Made by a program: the position numbers and the translations under genes | In this document: positions 44,259-53,053 of the stretch, one piece after another | Numbering within the stretch: the first letter of the stretch is position 1 | How the letters are laid out: each line of letters opens with the position of its first letter | The notes under the pieces: model-generated | The model's input: the letters and a program-made list of their open reading frames with translations, nothing else | The model's database searches: none | What the model was told of the DNA's origin: nothing | DNA from: an uncultured Pelagibacteraceae bacterium | GTDB lineage: Bacteria; Pseudomonadota; Alphaproteobacteria; Pelagibacterales; Pelagibacteraceae | NCBI GenBank assembly: GCA_902582605.1 | Contig: CACHSP010000002.1 | Coordinates: 62,001-126,000, forward strand | DNA length: 64,000 nucleotides | Direction: 5' to 3'

Positions 44259-44750
44259 ATGAAAAAAAATAAAAATCTCAAAGTTGCAATCGTCATGGGA
44301 AGCCAATCAGACTTCAAAACGATGAAATTATCCGCAAATATACTAAAAAAAATGGGTGTTCGATTTGAAACTAAAATTATATCTGCCCACCGTACTCCAA
44401 AAAGAATGTATGAATTTGCAGAGAGCGCATCAAAAAACAATATTGGAGTAATCATTGCTGGTGCTGGTGGATCAGCACATTTACCTGGTATGATTTCAGC
44501 TATAACCTCAATTCCAGTTTTAGGTGTTCCCGTTGAAAGTAAAAAGCTTAAAGGACTTGATAGTTTATTATCAATTGCACAAATGCCAAAAGGAATACCC
44601 GTTGGAACCCTTGCAATTGGAGAGGATGGTGCCATAAATGCTGCTTTATTGGCTGCAGCTATAATTGCAAACAGCAATCTTGCTGTAAAAAAGAAATTAA
44701 ATAATTGGCGGTCATCACAAACAAGATCAGTTAAAAAAAATCCAAAATAA
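44259..44750 (+). CDS. purE: N5-carboxyaminoimidazole ribonucleotide mutase
   Basis: A 163-residue class I PurE. The start VAIVMGSQSDFKTMK, SAHRTPKRMYEF with the catalytic His, IIAGAGGSAHLPGM, and VPVESKKLKGLDSLLSIAQMP are all present. It converts N5-CAIR to CAIR in purine synthesis, with PurK encoded 3 bases downstream. ATG 44259 is preferred over a TTG two codons upstream. The C-terminal tail is lysine-rich. Confidence 0.95.
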   Translation: MKKNKNLKVAIVMGSQSDFKTMKLSANILKKMGVRFETKIISAHRTPKRMYEFAESASKNNIGVIIAGAGGSAHLPGMISAITSIPVLGVPVESKKLKGLDSLLSIAQMPKGIPVGTLAIGEDGAINAALLAAAIIANSNLAVKKKLNNWRSSQTRSVKKNPK

Positions 44751-44753
44751 AAG

Positions 44754-45801
44754 ATGTCAATAAAAAATTTGGGTATAATTGGTGGTGGTCAACTAGGAAG
44801 CCTATTAGCTGTCGCGGCTAAGAAGTTGAATATCAATACAATAATCTATTGTGATGATGTTGATGCTCCAGCACAAAATTTTTGTAACAAATTTATTCAT
44901 GGCAGATACGATGACAAAGTCAAAATGCAAGAGTTCATAAAAGAAATTGATGTAGTTACTTATGAATTTGAAAATATACCTTATGAAACTCTTAATGAAA
45001 TGAACAAGGTAAAACCAGTTTTACCAAAGCCATCAGTAAATAGATTAATTCAACATCGAATTGCAGAAAAAGATTTTGTCAACAAACTCAATATAAGAAC
45101 TACTAGATACACATCAATAGAAAATAAATCTGATATGGAGCCATTAAGAGATTTCTTACCTGGGATTTTAAAAAACGACTACAATGGGTTATGATGGTAA
45201 AGGTCAATACCCGATTAAAAAAATTGAAGACATCGATAAACTGAATATTGATTTTTCAAAAGGATATATACTAGAAAAATTAGTAAAACTTAAAAAAGAG
45301 ATATCTGTCATTATTACTAGATTTGGGAACAATAGTTATGAAATATATGAACCGATAGAAAATACTCATGAAGATCAGATATTGAAACATTCAATAATAC
45401 CAGCTGAAATCACTAAAAAAATATTTGATGAATCTAAAGATTGGTCAATCCGGATTGCAGAAGAATTGAAATATATTGGAACGCTTTGTGTTGAATTTTT
45501 TATTGATAGAAATGAAAATTTATATGTTAATGAAATAGCTCCTCGAGTTCATAACTCTGGTCATCTTACAATTAATGCTTTTAATATTAGTCAATTTGAA
45601 AATCATGTAAGAGCGGTCTGTTCGTTAGAAAAAATTCCACTCAAAAAAATATCTAATGCAAAAATGATCAATCTTATAGGAAATCAAATCAAACCCTATA
45701 GAGAAAATTTTAAATTAAATGAAAATGAATTTTTCTTTGATTATCAAAAAAAAGAGATAAAAGATAAAAGAAAAATGGGCCACATAACAACTTTAATATA
45801 A
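44754..45801 (+). CDS. purK: N5-carboxyaminoimidazole ribonucleotide synthase, interrupted by a frameshift
   Basis: PurK makes N5-CAIR from AIR, ATP and bicarbonate. The first frame (GIIGGGQLGSLLAVAAKKL... DVVTYEFENIP) runs to a stop at 45194. The second frame continues with MGYDGKGQY and ends near 45801 with the ATP-grasp segment VNEIAPRVHNSGH. Removing one A from the A6 tract 45170-45175 restores LKTTTMGYDGKGQ, the normal PurK sequence, giving 348 residues. The gene is essential in purine synthesis, so a sequence error is the likely cause. Confidence 0.9.
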
Positions 45802-46269
45802 ATGCTAAAATCTATAGAGGGAAATTTTGATAACCCGGAAGTCAATAAACTACTTACAAAACATTTTATTGAACTTAGAGCAGCATCACCAGAGGGTAGT
45901 GCTCATGTTCTAGATATTCCGGGGTTAAAAGTTTCATCAATTAAATTTTGGAGCCTTTGGGAAAATGATAAAATATTTGGTTGTGGGGCATTAAAGTTCT
46001 TAAACAAAGATCACGGTGAATTTAAATCAATTAGAATACATGATGATTTTAGAAATCAAGGTAATGGTATCAAAGTCATCAAACATCTCATTGATGAAGC
46101 TAAGAAATTAAAAATTAAAAGAATAAGTTTAGAGACTGGTGCTGGAAAATTTTTTGATCCAGCGAGAAAATTATTTAAAAGATGTGATTTTACACCTTGT
46201 AAACCCTTTGCCCATTATAAAGAAGATGTTAATTCTATCTATTTAACTAAGCTAATTGACCACGAATGA
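45802..46269 (+). CDS. GNAT family N-acetyltransferase
   Basis: A 155-residue GCN5-type acyltransferase. The acetyl-CoA-binding pattern is IRIHDDFRNQGNGIKVIKHLIDEAK (R-x-x-G-x-G/A form), followed by LETGAGKFFDPARKLFKRCDF. The N-terminal LRAASPEGSAHVLD resembles PhnO/PanZ-like members. The substrate is unknown. It directly abuts the purK stop on the same strand. Confidence 0.8.
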   Translation: MLKSIEGNFDNPEVNKLLTKHFIELRAASPEGSAHVLDIPGLKVSSIKFWSLWENDKIFGCGALKFLNKDHGEFKSIRIHDDFRNQGNGIKVIKHLIDEAKKLKIKRISLETGAGKFFDPARKLFKRCDFTPCKPFAHYKEDVNSIYLTKLIDHE

Positions 46270-46388
46270 TAAAAAAAAGTCTAATTGTGCACTAAATTTG
46301 TTGACAAAACCCTTTAATTTATAAACAAAGCCATCATTACTTAATTATAAGTAATAAATTAATATAACAAAAAGTAAGAAGAAAAAAT

Positions 46389-46595
46389 ATGAGTCTACAA
46401 GGAAAAGTAAAATGGTTCAATCCAACTAAAGGTTTTGGTTTCATTGAACGTGACGATAAAGAAAAAGATGTGTTTGTACATGTTTCAGCTGTAAGAGATG
46501 CTGGTATGAACGGTTTAGATGAGGGTCAAGCTTTGACTTTCGATGTTGAAGATGGTCCTAAAGGTCCTTCAGCAGTTAACTTAAAAACTGCATAA
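46389..46595 (+). CDS. cspA: Cold-shock-domain protein
   Basis: A 68-residue single-stranded nucleic-acid-binding protein with RNP1 (KGFGFIE) and RNP2 (VFVHVS) motifs and the usual start [14 protein letters not shown]. It acts as an RNA chaperone or transcription antiterminator. A 120-base leader precedes it. A 12-bp inverted repeat after the stop probably ends the transcript. Confidence 0.95.
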   Translation: MSLQGKVKWFNPTKGFGFIERDDKEKDVFVHVSAVRDAGMNGLDEGQALTFDVEDGPKGPSAVNLKTA

Positions 46596-46610
46596 TTTTC
46601 ACATAAATTA

Positions 46611-46669
46611 ATTGGCTATAAATTTAATTAATTTTTTAAATTAAGAATTAATATATTTTTATAGCCAAT
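46611..46669 (+). terminator. 12-bp inverted repeat downstream of cold-shock gene
   Basis: ATTGGCTATAAA (46611-46622) is exactly matched by TTTATAGCCAAT (46658-46669), with a 35-base A+T-rich loop that contains further AATT-type pairings. It lies 15 bases after the cspA stop and before the racemase gene. It likely terminates or stabilises the csp mRNA; no strong U tract follows the stem. Confidence 0.55.
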
Positions 46670-46704
46670 GAACTATTCTATAAACAAAATTTAGAAAATA
46701 ATTT

Positions 46705-47455
46705 ATGATTGGCATTTTAGGTGGAATGGGTACCCAAGCAGGCCTAGATTTTTGTAATAAGCTTGCAATTTTGTATAGAGGTAAGATTGATCAAGATTAC
46801 CCATTGTTTATACTTTATAACAAATCAAATATTCCTGGTAGGCCTGAGTCAATTGGTATCCATACCGGTAAGCTTTCAAGTAAAATAAGTAGTAAAAAAA
46901 CTAAACAAAAATATTTATCTGTTTTAAAAAAGTTTAATCTATGGTTGTAATCTTTTAAAAAAAAGTAATTGTAAGTTTATAGTCATACCCTGTAACACAG
47001 CTCATTATTGGTATGATGACTTAAAAAAACGAATTAACTTACCTATAGTAAATATGCCCAAAGAGGTTTTTGTGCATGCTAAAAAGAAATGTAGAAAACA
47101 TTCCTCCATTGGTTTACTTGCTACAGAAGGAACTTTAAAAACAGGTGTTTATAATAAGTTTTTTGATAAAGATTATAATTTAGTGTTTCCAAATAATTCT
47201 ATTCAAAGTAAGTCCGTAAACAAAGCGATCAGGCTTGTAAAAATGGGAAAAGTGAAACTCGCGAGCAAAGCTATTAAGCCAGCAATTAATTATTTAATCA
47301 AAAAAAAATGTAAAAAAATTATTCTTGGTTGTACAGAGCTCCCTATTGCTATTTTTGCTTATAAACCATTTAAGACAATTAAATCATCAAAAATATTTTT
47401 AGACCCAAATTTAATTTTAGCTAACGCTGCTATGAAGAAATACCAAAATAGATAA
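46705..47455 (+). CDS. Aspartate/glutamate racemase family protein, interrupted by a frameshift
   Basis: The first frame encodes MIGILGGMGTQAGLDFCNKL and stops at 46950. The continuation carries the catalytic Cys motif PCNTAHYWYDDL and, near the end, the second motif LGCTELPIAI. Removing one A from the A6 tract 46926-46931 gives an unbroken 249-residue protein (VLKSLIYGCNLLKKSNCKF...). The family interconverts L- and D-aspartate or glutamate or acts on hydantoins; the specific substrate is not visible. It overlaps the next gene by 1 base. Confidence 0.83.
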
Positions 47456-47865
47456 TGCCATCTAAAGAAAAGCCTTATGTATTACTGGTTGCAGAAGCAA
47501 TTTACTCAAAAGTTTGTGATATTAAGAAAAAAAATCCTGAGCTGACAACAATCAACGCAATTGAAAACTTTATTGGAACAACAACCTACAATGATATAAG
47601 TACTGGAAAATTCCATGATGAACTAATTAAAAAAGTATCAAAAAAGAGGGTGCCTGAAGAAACGATAAGATTACTTCATATTCAAAAAGATTTATCAGTT
47701 AAACAGCTAATTCAATATCCTGAATTATATTATGCGAAGAGCCATTATCCGTTGGAATTATCCCAACGAGCATTTGATCATTTATGGAGAATGTGTGAAA
47801 GCTATGAATTGTGGTGTAAAGAAACTAACCAAAAAAAATTAATTATCTTAAATCTTACTGACTAA
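47455..47865 (+). CDS. Hypothetical protein
   Basis: A 136-residue mostly helical soluble protein starting inside the stop of the racemase gene (TAATG), so translation is coupled. The C-terminus (SYPLELSQRAFDHLW-type helix and ELWCKETN) shows no known motif. No family recognised. It overlaps the convergent gene at its 3' end by 11 bases. Confidence 0.6.
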   Translation: MPSKEKPYVLLVAEAIYSKVCDIKKKNPELTTINAIENFIGTTTYNDISTGKFHDELIKKVSKKRVPEETIRLLHIQKDLSVKQLIQYPELYYAKSHYPLELSQRAFDHLWRMCESYELWCKETNQKKLIILNLTD

Positions 47866-48244
47866 TTTTTTGTTGAATTAACTTCTTGTGGGTTAATTTA
47901 ACTCTTTTTTCAACTAAAAGTTTAAATTCTTTATCAATTTTATTTTGATCTTTTAATTTTTGATGTGTTATTTTCACTCTTTTTTCAATCAGATTTTTAA
48001 AATCTTCATTAATTTGATTTTCTTTATTATTTTTTGATACCTCCTCTGTAATATAGTTAAGGGAGCTTTTGCCTGTTTTTTTTTTAAATTCATAGTCGAA
48101 TAACAATTGAGCAGTGGCTTGAGCCAAATTTCCTGACTTAGCTATTGTAACTGCAGGACCCATTACAGCGGGTAAATGAACAAAACCTGTCAAAAATAAA
48201 AATGAAGTGAGGTATAAACAAAGTTTAAAAAATTTTAAAATCAC
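47855..48244 (-). CDS. Small secreted or membrane-anchored protein with internal repeat
   Basis: A 129-residue precursor with an N-terminal signal or anchor (hydrophobic about residues 5-22) and GFVHLPAVMGPAVTIAKSGNLAQA. The second half holds a duplicated lysine-rich helix: LIEKRVKITHQKLKDQ and LVEKRVKLTHKKLIQQ, spaced by about 25 residues. A periplasmic helical protein is inferred. No family recognised. Confidence 0.55.
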   Translation of the reverse strand: MILKFFKLCLYLTSFLFLTGFVHLPAVMGPAVTIAKSGNLAQATAQLLFDYEFKKKTGKSSLNYITEEVSKNNKENQINEDFKNLIEKRVKITHQKLKDQNKIDKEFKLLVEKRVKLTHKKLIQQKISQ

Positions 48245-48357
48245 CTAGATAAGTTATTTGATTTAGCTGGGAGCTACAATTAATAAATTGTCCAAAATAA
48301 GTTTTATTTTTTGTAGAATATTGTGGTAATTCATTTCATTTTACTGCATTTTTTAAC

Positions 48358-49206
48358 ATGATCAAAATTTTCCCTTTTATTTTTATTATTCTTTGGTCAT
48401 CTGCATTTATTACTACTAAACCAATAATTGATAATAGCGATCCATTTACTGCCTTAGCTTTTAGATTTTTTTTTGTAGCAATTGGATTTTTGTTATTCTC
48501 AATTTATTCTAATTATTCAATTATAATTAAAAGAAAAAACTTAATTGAATCAATTCTAAGTGGTGTTCTTTTCCATGGCTTATATTTAGGAGGGGTTTTT
48601 TATTCAATTTCAATAGGAATGCCAACCGGCTTAGCTGCTCTAATCGTGACACTTCAACCAATTTTAACAAATATTTTGAGCGGACCACTTTTAAATGAAA
48701 AAGTTACATCGCAACAATGGGTAGGTGTTTTATTGGGTTTTATTGGTGCTTCTTTGGTACTAGGAATAGATGTTGGTTCGGGTATTCCTTTACTAGGTTT
48801 GATTGCAACTTTAATTGCATTGTTATCTATAACATTTTCTACTATTTGGCAGAAAAAATTGAGTAATAACTTACCATTATCCGTTAGTAATTTTTATCAA
48901 GCATTAGGTGGTTGTTTATTTCATGTGTTGATAATTATTTTTTTTATAGAGCCCTATATCTATTTTACAAAAACATTTATAATAGCAATGAGCCATCAAA
49001 TTTTTCTTGTTTCCTTTGGTGCATTTACAATATTGATGTTTTTAATAAAAAAAAATTCAGCTAGTAAAACAGTTTCTGTTTTTTTTCTAATACCAGCAAC
49101 CTCTGCTATTATGGCATGGCTTTTTTTAAATGAAACTTTAACGAGTATAGATGTTATTGGTTTTTTAATAGCGTCAGTGGGTGTTTATATCGCAACAAGG
49201 AATTAA
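48358..49206 (+). CDS. EamA/DMT family transporter
   Basis: A 282-residue membrane protein with ten helices and the two EamA repeats: LWSSAFITTKPII at the start and IPATSAIMAWLFLNE in the second repeat. The ALIVTLQPILT and VGVLLGFIGASLVL segments are typical. Such proteins export amino acids or metabolites. The substrate is not predictable. It stands alone on this strand, just ahead of the convergent sox operon. Confidence 0.87.
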   Translation: MIKIFPFIFIILWSSAFITTKPIIDNSDPFTALAFRFFFVAIGFLLFSIYSNYSIIIKRKNLIESILSGVLFHGLYLGGVFYSISIGMPTGLAALIVTLQPILTNILSGPLLNEKVTSQQWVGVLLGFIGASLVLGIDVGSGIPLLGLIATLIALLSITFSTIWQKKLSNNLPLSVSNFYQALGGCLFHVLIIIFFIEPYIYFTKTFIIAMSHQIFLVSFGAFTILMFLIKKNSASKTVSVFFLIPATSAIMAWLFLNETLTSIDVIGFLIASVGVYIATRN

Positions 49207-49209
49207 TAT

Positions 49210-49794
49210 CTAATTACTTTGATAACCAAATTCTAACGAGCCGTCTGTTATTGAATGATGCAAAGACTCTCCAAAGCTTCTTAATCCAAAAATTCTTACT
49301 TTTTTTGGATTGTTAGAAATAAAATCAATCGTGATTGATATTCCGTTATAAATTGAATTTGTGCAATCACCCTCATTAAATTTATCAATATTTATAGGAC
49401 ATCCTTTTTTTAAGACTTCATTAACAAGATCACCTTGAATTTCAATTATTGTTCTTGAATGCGATAAATCTGTAATTGCAAAATTGCTTTCATCGAATTG
49501 TTTTCCATCTTTTAAAATTAAATCTGTTTTAGAAGATATAACTATCCAATTCTTTGGTCCCATCCATAAAATTCTAGTATCTGAGTTTGAAGAGGATTTT
49601 AAAGTCGAAGGTAATTTTAGGTCATCAACTTTTATATTTGAGATATCTGAACTTGAATTTTTATATTGAACTATTTGGAATATTAAAAAATTCTTCAACT
49701 CTGAAATTTTTAATAAATCTTTCTCTTTTTTATTTTCAAAATCACCAAATTTTCCATTTTGATGCACATTATTTAAAGAAGAAATTTGCTTCAC
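49210..49794 (-). CDS. soxG: Sarcosine oxidase gamma subunit
   Basis: A 194-residue SoxG. The pattern WMGPKNWIVISS, FAITDLSHSRTIIEIQG, VLKKGCPINIDKF and VRIFGLRSFGESLHHSI matches the gamma subunit family. Its role is structural in the heterotetrameric enzyme. It overlaps soxA by 4 bases as the last gene of the operon. Confidence 0.85.
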   Translation of the reverse strand: MKQISSLNNVHQNGKFGDFENKKEKDLLKISELKNFLIFQIVQYKNSSSDISNIKVDDLKLPSTLKSSSNSDTRILWMGPKNWIVISSKTDLILKDGKQFDESNFAITDLSHSRTIIEIQGDLVNEVLKKGCPINIDKFNEGDCTNSIYNGISITIDFISNNPKKVRIFGLRSFGESLHHSITDGSLEFGYQSN

Positions 49795-52787
49795 GATCTT
49801 ACTCTCTTTCCTTCATGATCTACATAATGTGAGGACATAACTTCTACTTCAATAGAAGTATTTTTAAGTGGAGAGACAGCAAAAAGCTTTTTTCCTATCA
49901 TATTTTTTCCATCTTTTAATATTGCAAGAGAAAAAGGGTTATTGTTCTCAACACTCCAACAAGATGAAGAAACGTGACCAAGTTTAGGATTTGGAAGTTT
50001 TGCATTTTTATTTTCTACTAAATGAGATCCCTCTGGAATACTTGATTTCCTGTCCAATGGGACTAAGCCAACAATTTTTTGTCTATCCGCTTTATTAAAT
50101 GCTTCTTTAGCTAAAGATCTCTTTCCAATAAAATCTTTTTTCTTTGATACTAAACCTTCTAACGAAACATCATAAGGTATAGTTCTTCCATCTAGTTCTG
50201 GTCCAGCTACATGACCCATTTCTATTCTAAGTGTCGACAATGCTTCCGTACCATAAGGTTGAATATTAAATTCTTCACCAATTTCAATTATTTTTTCCCA
50301 CATAAATAATCCAAAATCAGACTCAACATTTATTTCGTAAGCGAGCTCACCTGAAAAAGAAATTCTAAAAATTCTTGCTTTGACACCAAATAAGTCTCCC
50401 TCTACATATCCCATAAAAGGAAGTGCCTCATTGCTAACGTCTATTTTAGGGAAAAGCTTTGCTAACAAATCTCTTGATTTAGGTCCTGCAATCGCTGCAC
50501 CAGCCCATTGTTCAGTTGTTGAAACAACATTAACATTTAATTCTGGCCAAACAATTTGAAGATAATATTCCAAATGCGATAATACGTTTGCAGCCTGTGC
50601 AGTAGTGGTTGTCATATGATAATGATTTTCTGAAATTCTGGTTGTTGTCCCATCATCCATCACAATTCCATCTTCCCTGAGCATTACTCCATATCGTGCT
50701 TTACCTATCGGAAGTTTTAACCATGCGTTTGTGTAAACTCTATTTAAGAACTCTGCAGCGTCTGGACCTTTAATATCAATTTTCCCTAAAGTTGTTACAT
50801 CACAAACACCTACGTATTTTCGAACATTTTTTGCCTCTCTTTTTGATGCCTCAAATAAATTTTCATTTCCCCTTTTGTAATATCTTGGTCTTTTCCAAGC
50901 ACCGGCATCTACCCACACTGCATTATTTTTTTCATGCCAATGGTGCATTGGTGTTTTTCTTATAGGCATATATTCTTTTCCTACTTCTCGTCCAACTATT
51001 GTACCAATAGTAACTGGTGTAAAAGGAGGTCTAAAGGTAGTATGACCTACTTGAGGAACAATTTTTTTTTCAACATTCGCAACCAATTGTAATCCGTTTA
51101 AATTACTCGTACGTCCTTGATCCGTTGCCATTCCAAGTGTTGTATATCTCTTAACATGTTCGATTGATCTATAGCCTTCTCTTAAAGCAACTTCTATATC
51201 AGAAACTGCTACGTCATTTTGGAAATCTACAAATCGTTTATAATTTTTACCTTTAGGGAGTGGAGAACACCAAAATTTATCATGAGCACTATATTTTCGT
51301 TCATTAGTATTAGGAATTTGTATTTTTTCATCTTTTTTAGTTATGCTTTTAGAAACTTCTGACCCAGTATTAAAACTGTTTTTTAAAGTATCTTGTAATG
51401 TGAATGTTCCATTAGCAGCACCTAAAGAATGTTCATTTTGTTTTGATTTTTCAGGTACAAAAGCGTCTATCGAGTCGTTAAATTTCAGCTTATTACCTGA
51501 TTGAGATGCTAAATGAACCGTTGGTGTCCAAAATCCAGATACACAAATAGAGTCGCAATCTATTTGTTCTGTATTTTCAAAATCTATCTTCTCTTTATTT
51601 AATTTCCCAATTGTTGCTGATTTTACTTTTTTATATCCATGAGCAACTATCACTGCATAAGAAAACTTTATCTTTATATCTAAATCTTTAGCTTCATTAA
51701 TTAACTCAGAGTTTTGATCCTCTCTAGTATCTAAAACTATTGGATTTACACCATTCTTTTTAAACTCAATAGCTGTTTCATAGCCGCTATCGTTGTTAGT
51801 GAAAATAATTGGTTTTTTACCAATTAGAACACCATAAACTTTCATATATTCTTTTGCAGCAGCTGAGAGAAAAACTCCTGGTGTATCATTATTTCCAAAA
51901 ACAATTGGTCTTTCAATAGATCCTGTTGATAGCAACACTTCTTTTGCTCTTATATACCAAAGTCTTTGTCTTGGTGTGTGCTTAGGTTTTTTTTCTAAAT
52001 GATCTCCTGTTCTTTCAAACATTACCATCATATTGTGATCATAGTATCCAAAAACTTGAGATCTATTTTTAACAATAACATTAGGCATTTCTTTTAATTC
52101 AGATATAATTTTTTCTGACCAATCTTTTCCAGATAAATTATCTATTGTGACATCATCTGTTAAAAGTGTCCCTCCATATCTAGGTTTATCCTCTGCTAAT
52201 ATTACTTTTGCTCCGTTTTTGGCAGCTGCATAAGCACTTGCTAAACCAGCGGGTCCAGAGCCAGTAACTAATAAATCACAATATTCATATTTATGCTCAT
52301 ATCTCTCTTTATCTTTTTCTAGAGAAGCAATTCCTAATCCCGCTGCTTTTCGTATAAAAGGCTCATAAACTCTATACCAAAAACTTTTAGGCCACATGAA
52401 AGTTTTGTAATAAAAACCAGCTGGAAAAAAACGATTTAAGAAATTATTTATTGCACCAATATCAAAATTTACTGATGGCCAACAATTTTGACTAGATGCT
52501 GATAAACCATTTACTAGTTCTATTTCAGTGGCGTTAATATTTGGTTCTGAACAACCATTAATCTCAACTTGCATTTTTGCATTTGGTTCATCAACTCCTG
52601 CACCAAAAAACCCTCTTGGACGATGATATTTAAAACTTCTTCCAATTAAATGTATGCCATTAGCAAGTAGTGCTGAAGCCAGTGTATCACCCTCATACCC
52701 AATATATTTTTTTCCATTAAATTTAAATTCAATAGGTTTGTCTCTATTTATTAAGCCACCAGTATTTAGTCTAAAATTTTGTGACAT
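49791..52787 (-). CDS. soxA: Sarcosine oxidase alpha subunit
   Basis: A 998-residue subunit of heterotetrameric sarcosine oxidase. The N-terminus has a 2Fe2S-ferredoxin-like domain (YEGDTLASALLANG), followed by an NAD/FAD Rossmann domain (VTGSGPAGLASAYAA near residue 171) and a C-terminal GcvT-like folate-binding domain from about residue 600. The enzyme turns sarcosine and THF into glycine, H2O2 and 5,10-methylene-THF. The length is the family norm. It is operonic with soxB, soxD, soxG. Confidence 0.94.
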   Translation of the reverse strand: MSQNFRLNTGGLINRDKPIEFKFNGKKYIGYEGDTLASALLANGIHLIGRSFKYHRPRGFFGAGVDEPNAKMQVEINGCSEPNINATEIELVNGLSASSQNCWPSVNFDIGAINNFLNRFFPAGFYYKTFMWPKSFWYRVYEPFIRKAAGLGIASLEKDKERYEHKYEYCDLLVTGSGPAGLASAYAAAKNGAKVILAEDKPRYGGTLLTDDVTIDNLSGKDWSEKIISELKEMPNVIVKNRSQVFGYYDHNMMVMFERTGDHLEKKPKHTPRQRLWYIRAKEVLLSTGSIERPIVFGNNDTPGVFLSAAAKEYMKVYGVLIGKKPIIFTNNDSGYETAIEFKKNGVNPIVLDTREDQNSELINEAKDLDIKIKFSYAVIVAHGYKKVKSATIGKLNKEKIDFENTEQIDCDSICVSGFWTPTVHLASQSGNKLKFNDSIDAFVPEKSKQNEHSLGAANGTFTLQDTLKNSFNTGSEVSKSITKKDEKIQIPNTNERKYSAHDKFWCSPLPKGKNYKRFVDFQNDVAVSDIEVALREGYRSIEHVKRYTTLGMATDQGRTSNLNGLQLVANVEKKIVPQVGHTTFRPPFTPVTIGTIVGREVGKEYMPIRKTPMHHWHEKNNAVWVDAGAWKRPRYYKRGNENLFEASKREAKNVRKYVGVCDVTTLGKIDIKGPDAAEFLNRVYTNAWLKLPIGKARYGVMLREDGIVMDDGTTTRISENHYHMTTTTAQAANVLSHLEYYLQIVWPELNVNVVSTTEQWAGAAIAGPKSRDLLAKLFPKIDVSNEALPFMGYVEGDLFGVKARIFRISFSGELAYEINVESDFGLFMWEKIIEIGEEFNIQPYGTEALSTLRIEMGHVAGPELDGRTIPYDVSLEGLVSKKKDFIGKRSLAKEAFNKADRQKIVGLVPLDRKSSIPEGSHLVENKNAKLPNPKLGHVSSSCWSVENNNPFSLAILKDGKNMIGKKLFAVSPLKNTSIEVEVMSSHYVDHEGKRVRS

Positions 52788-52792
52788 AAAAA

Positions 52793-53053
52793 TTATTCCT
52801 CAGGTTTAAAAGTTCTAAAAATTTCGTGAGTAGTTGTATCTCTTTCAACTTTAAACCATTGTCTACATCCTGCAATATGATGCCACAATTCAATATGTTT
52901 TCCTCTCGGACTTTTTCTTAGATAAACAAAATTATCCCATTCTTCATCACTTATTTCTTGATTTAGTTTTGGTCTAGTAATTGTTCCATCACCTCCATAG
53001 GCAAATTCTTTTTGAGACCTATCCCCACAATAAGGACACTTAATATTTAACAT
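52793..53053 (-). CDS. soxD: Sarcosine oxidase delta subunit
   Basis: An 86-residue zinc-binding SoxD with CPYCG (Cys6, Cys9), HIAGCRQWFKVER and terminal THEIFRTFKPEE, all signature features. The zinc ligands stabilise the heterotetramer. It lies directly between soxB and soxA. Confidence 0.93.
   Translation of the reverse strand: MLNIKCPYCGDRSQKEFAYGGDGTITRPKLNQEISDEEWDNFVYLRKSPRGKHIELWHHIAGCRQWFKVERDTTTHEIFRTFKPEE

Noticed and set aside
44222-44677. 151-codon open frame on the minus strand over purE
   Set aside because: It is the complement of a well-supported purE and has no ribosome-binding site or family features.
45165-45180. Programmed ribosomal frameshift in purK
   Set aside because: The shift needed is +1 at a TTA-AAA-AAC context, not the -1 shift such slippery sequences give, and purK is not known to use frameshifting.
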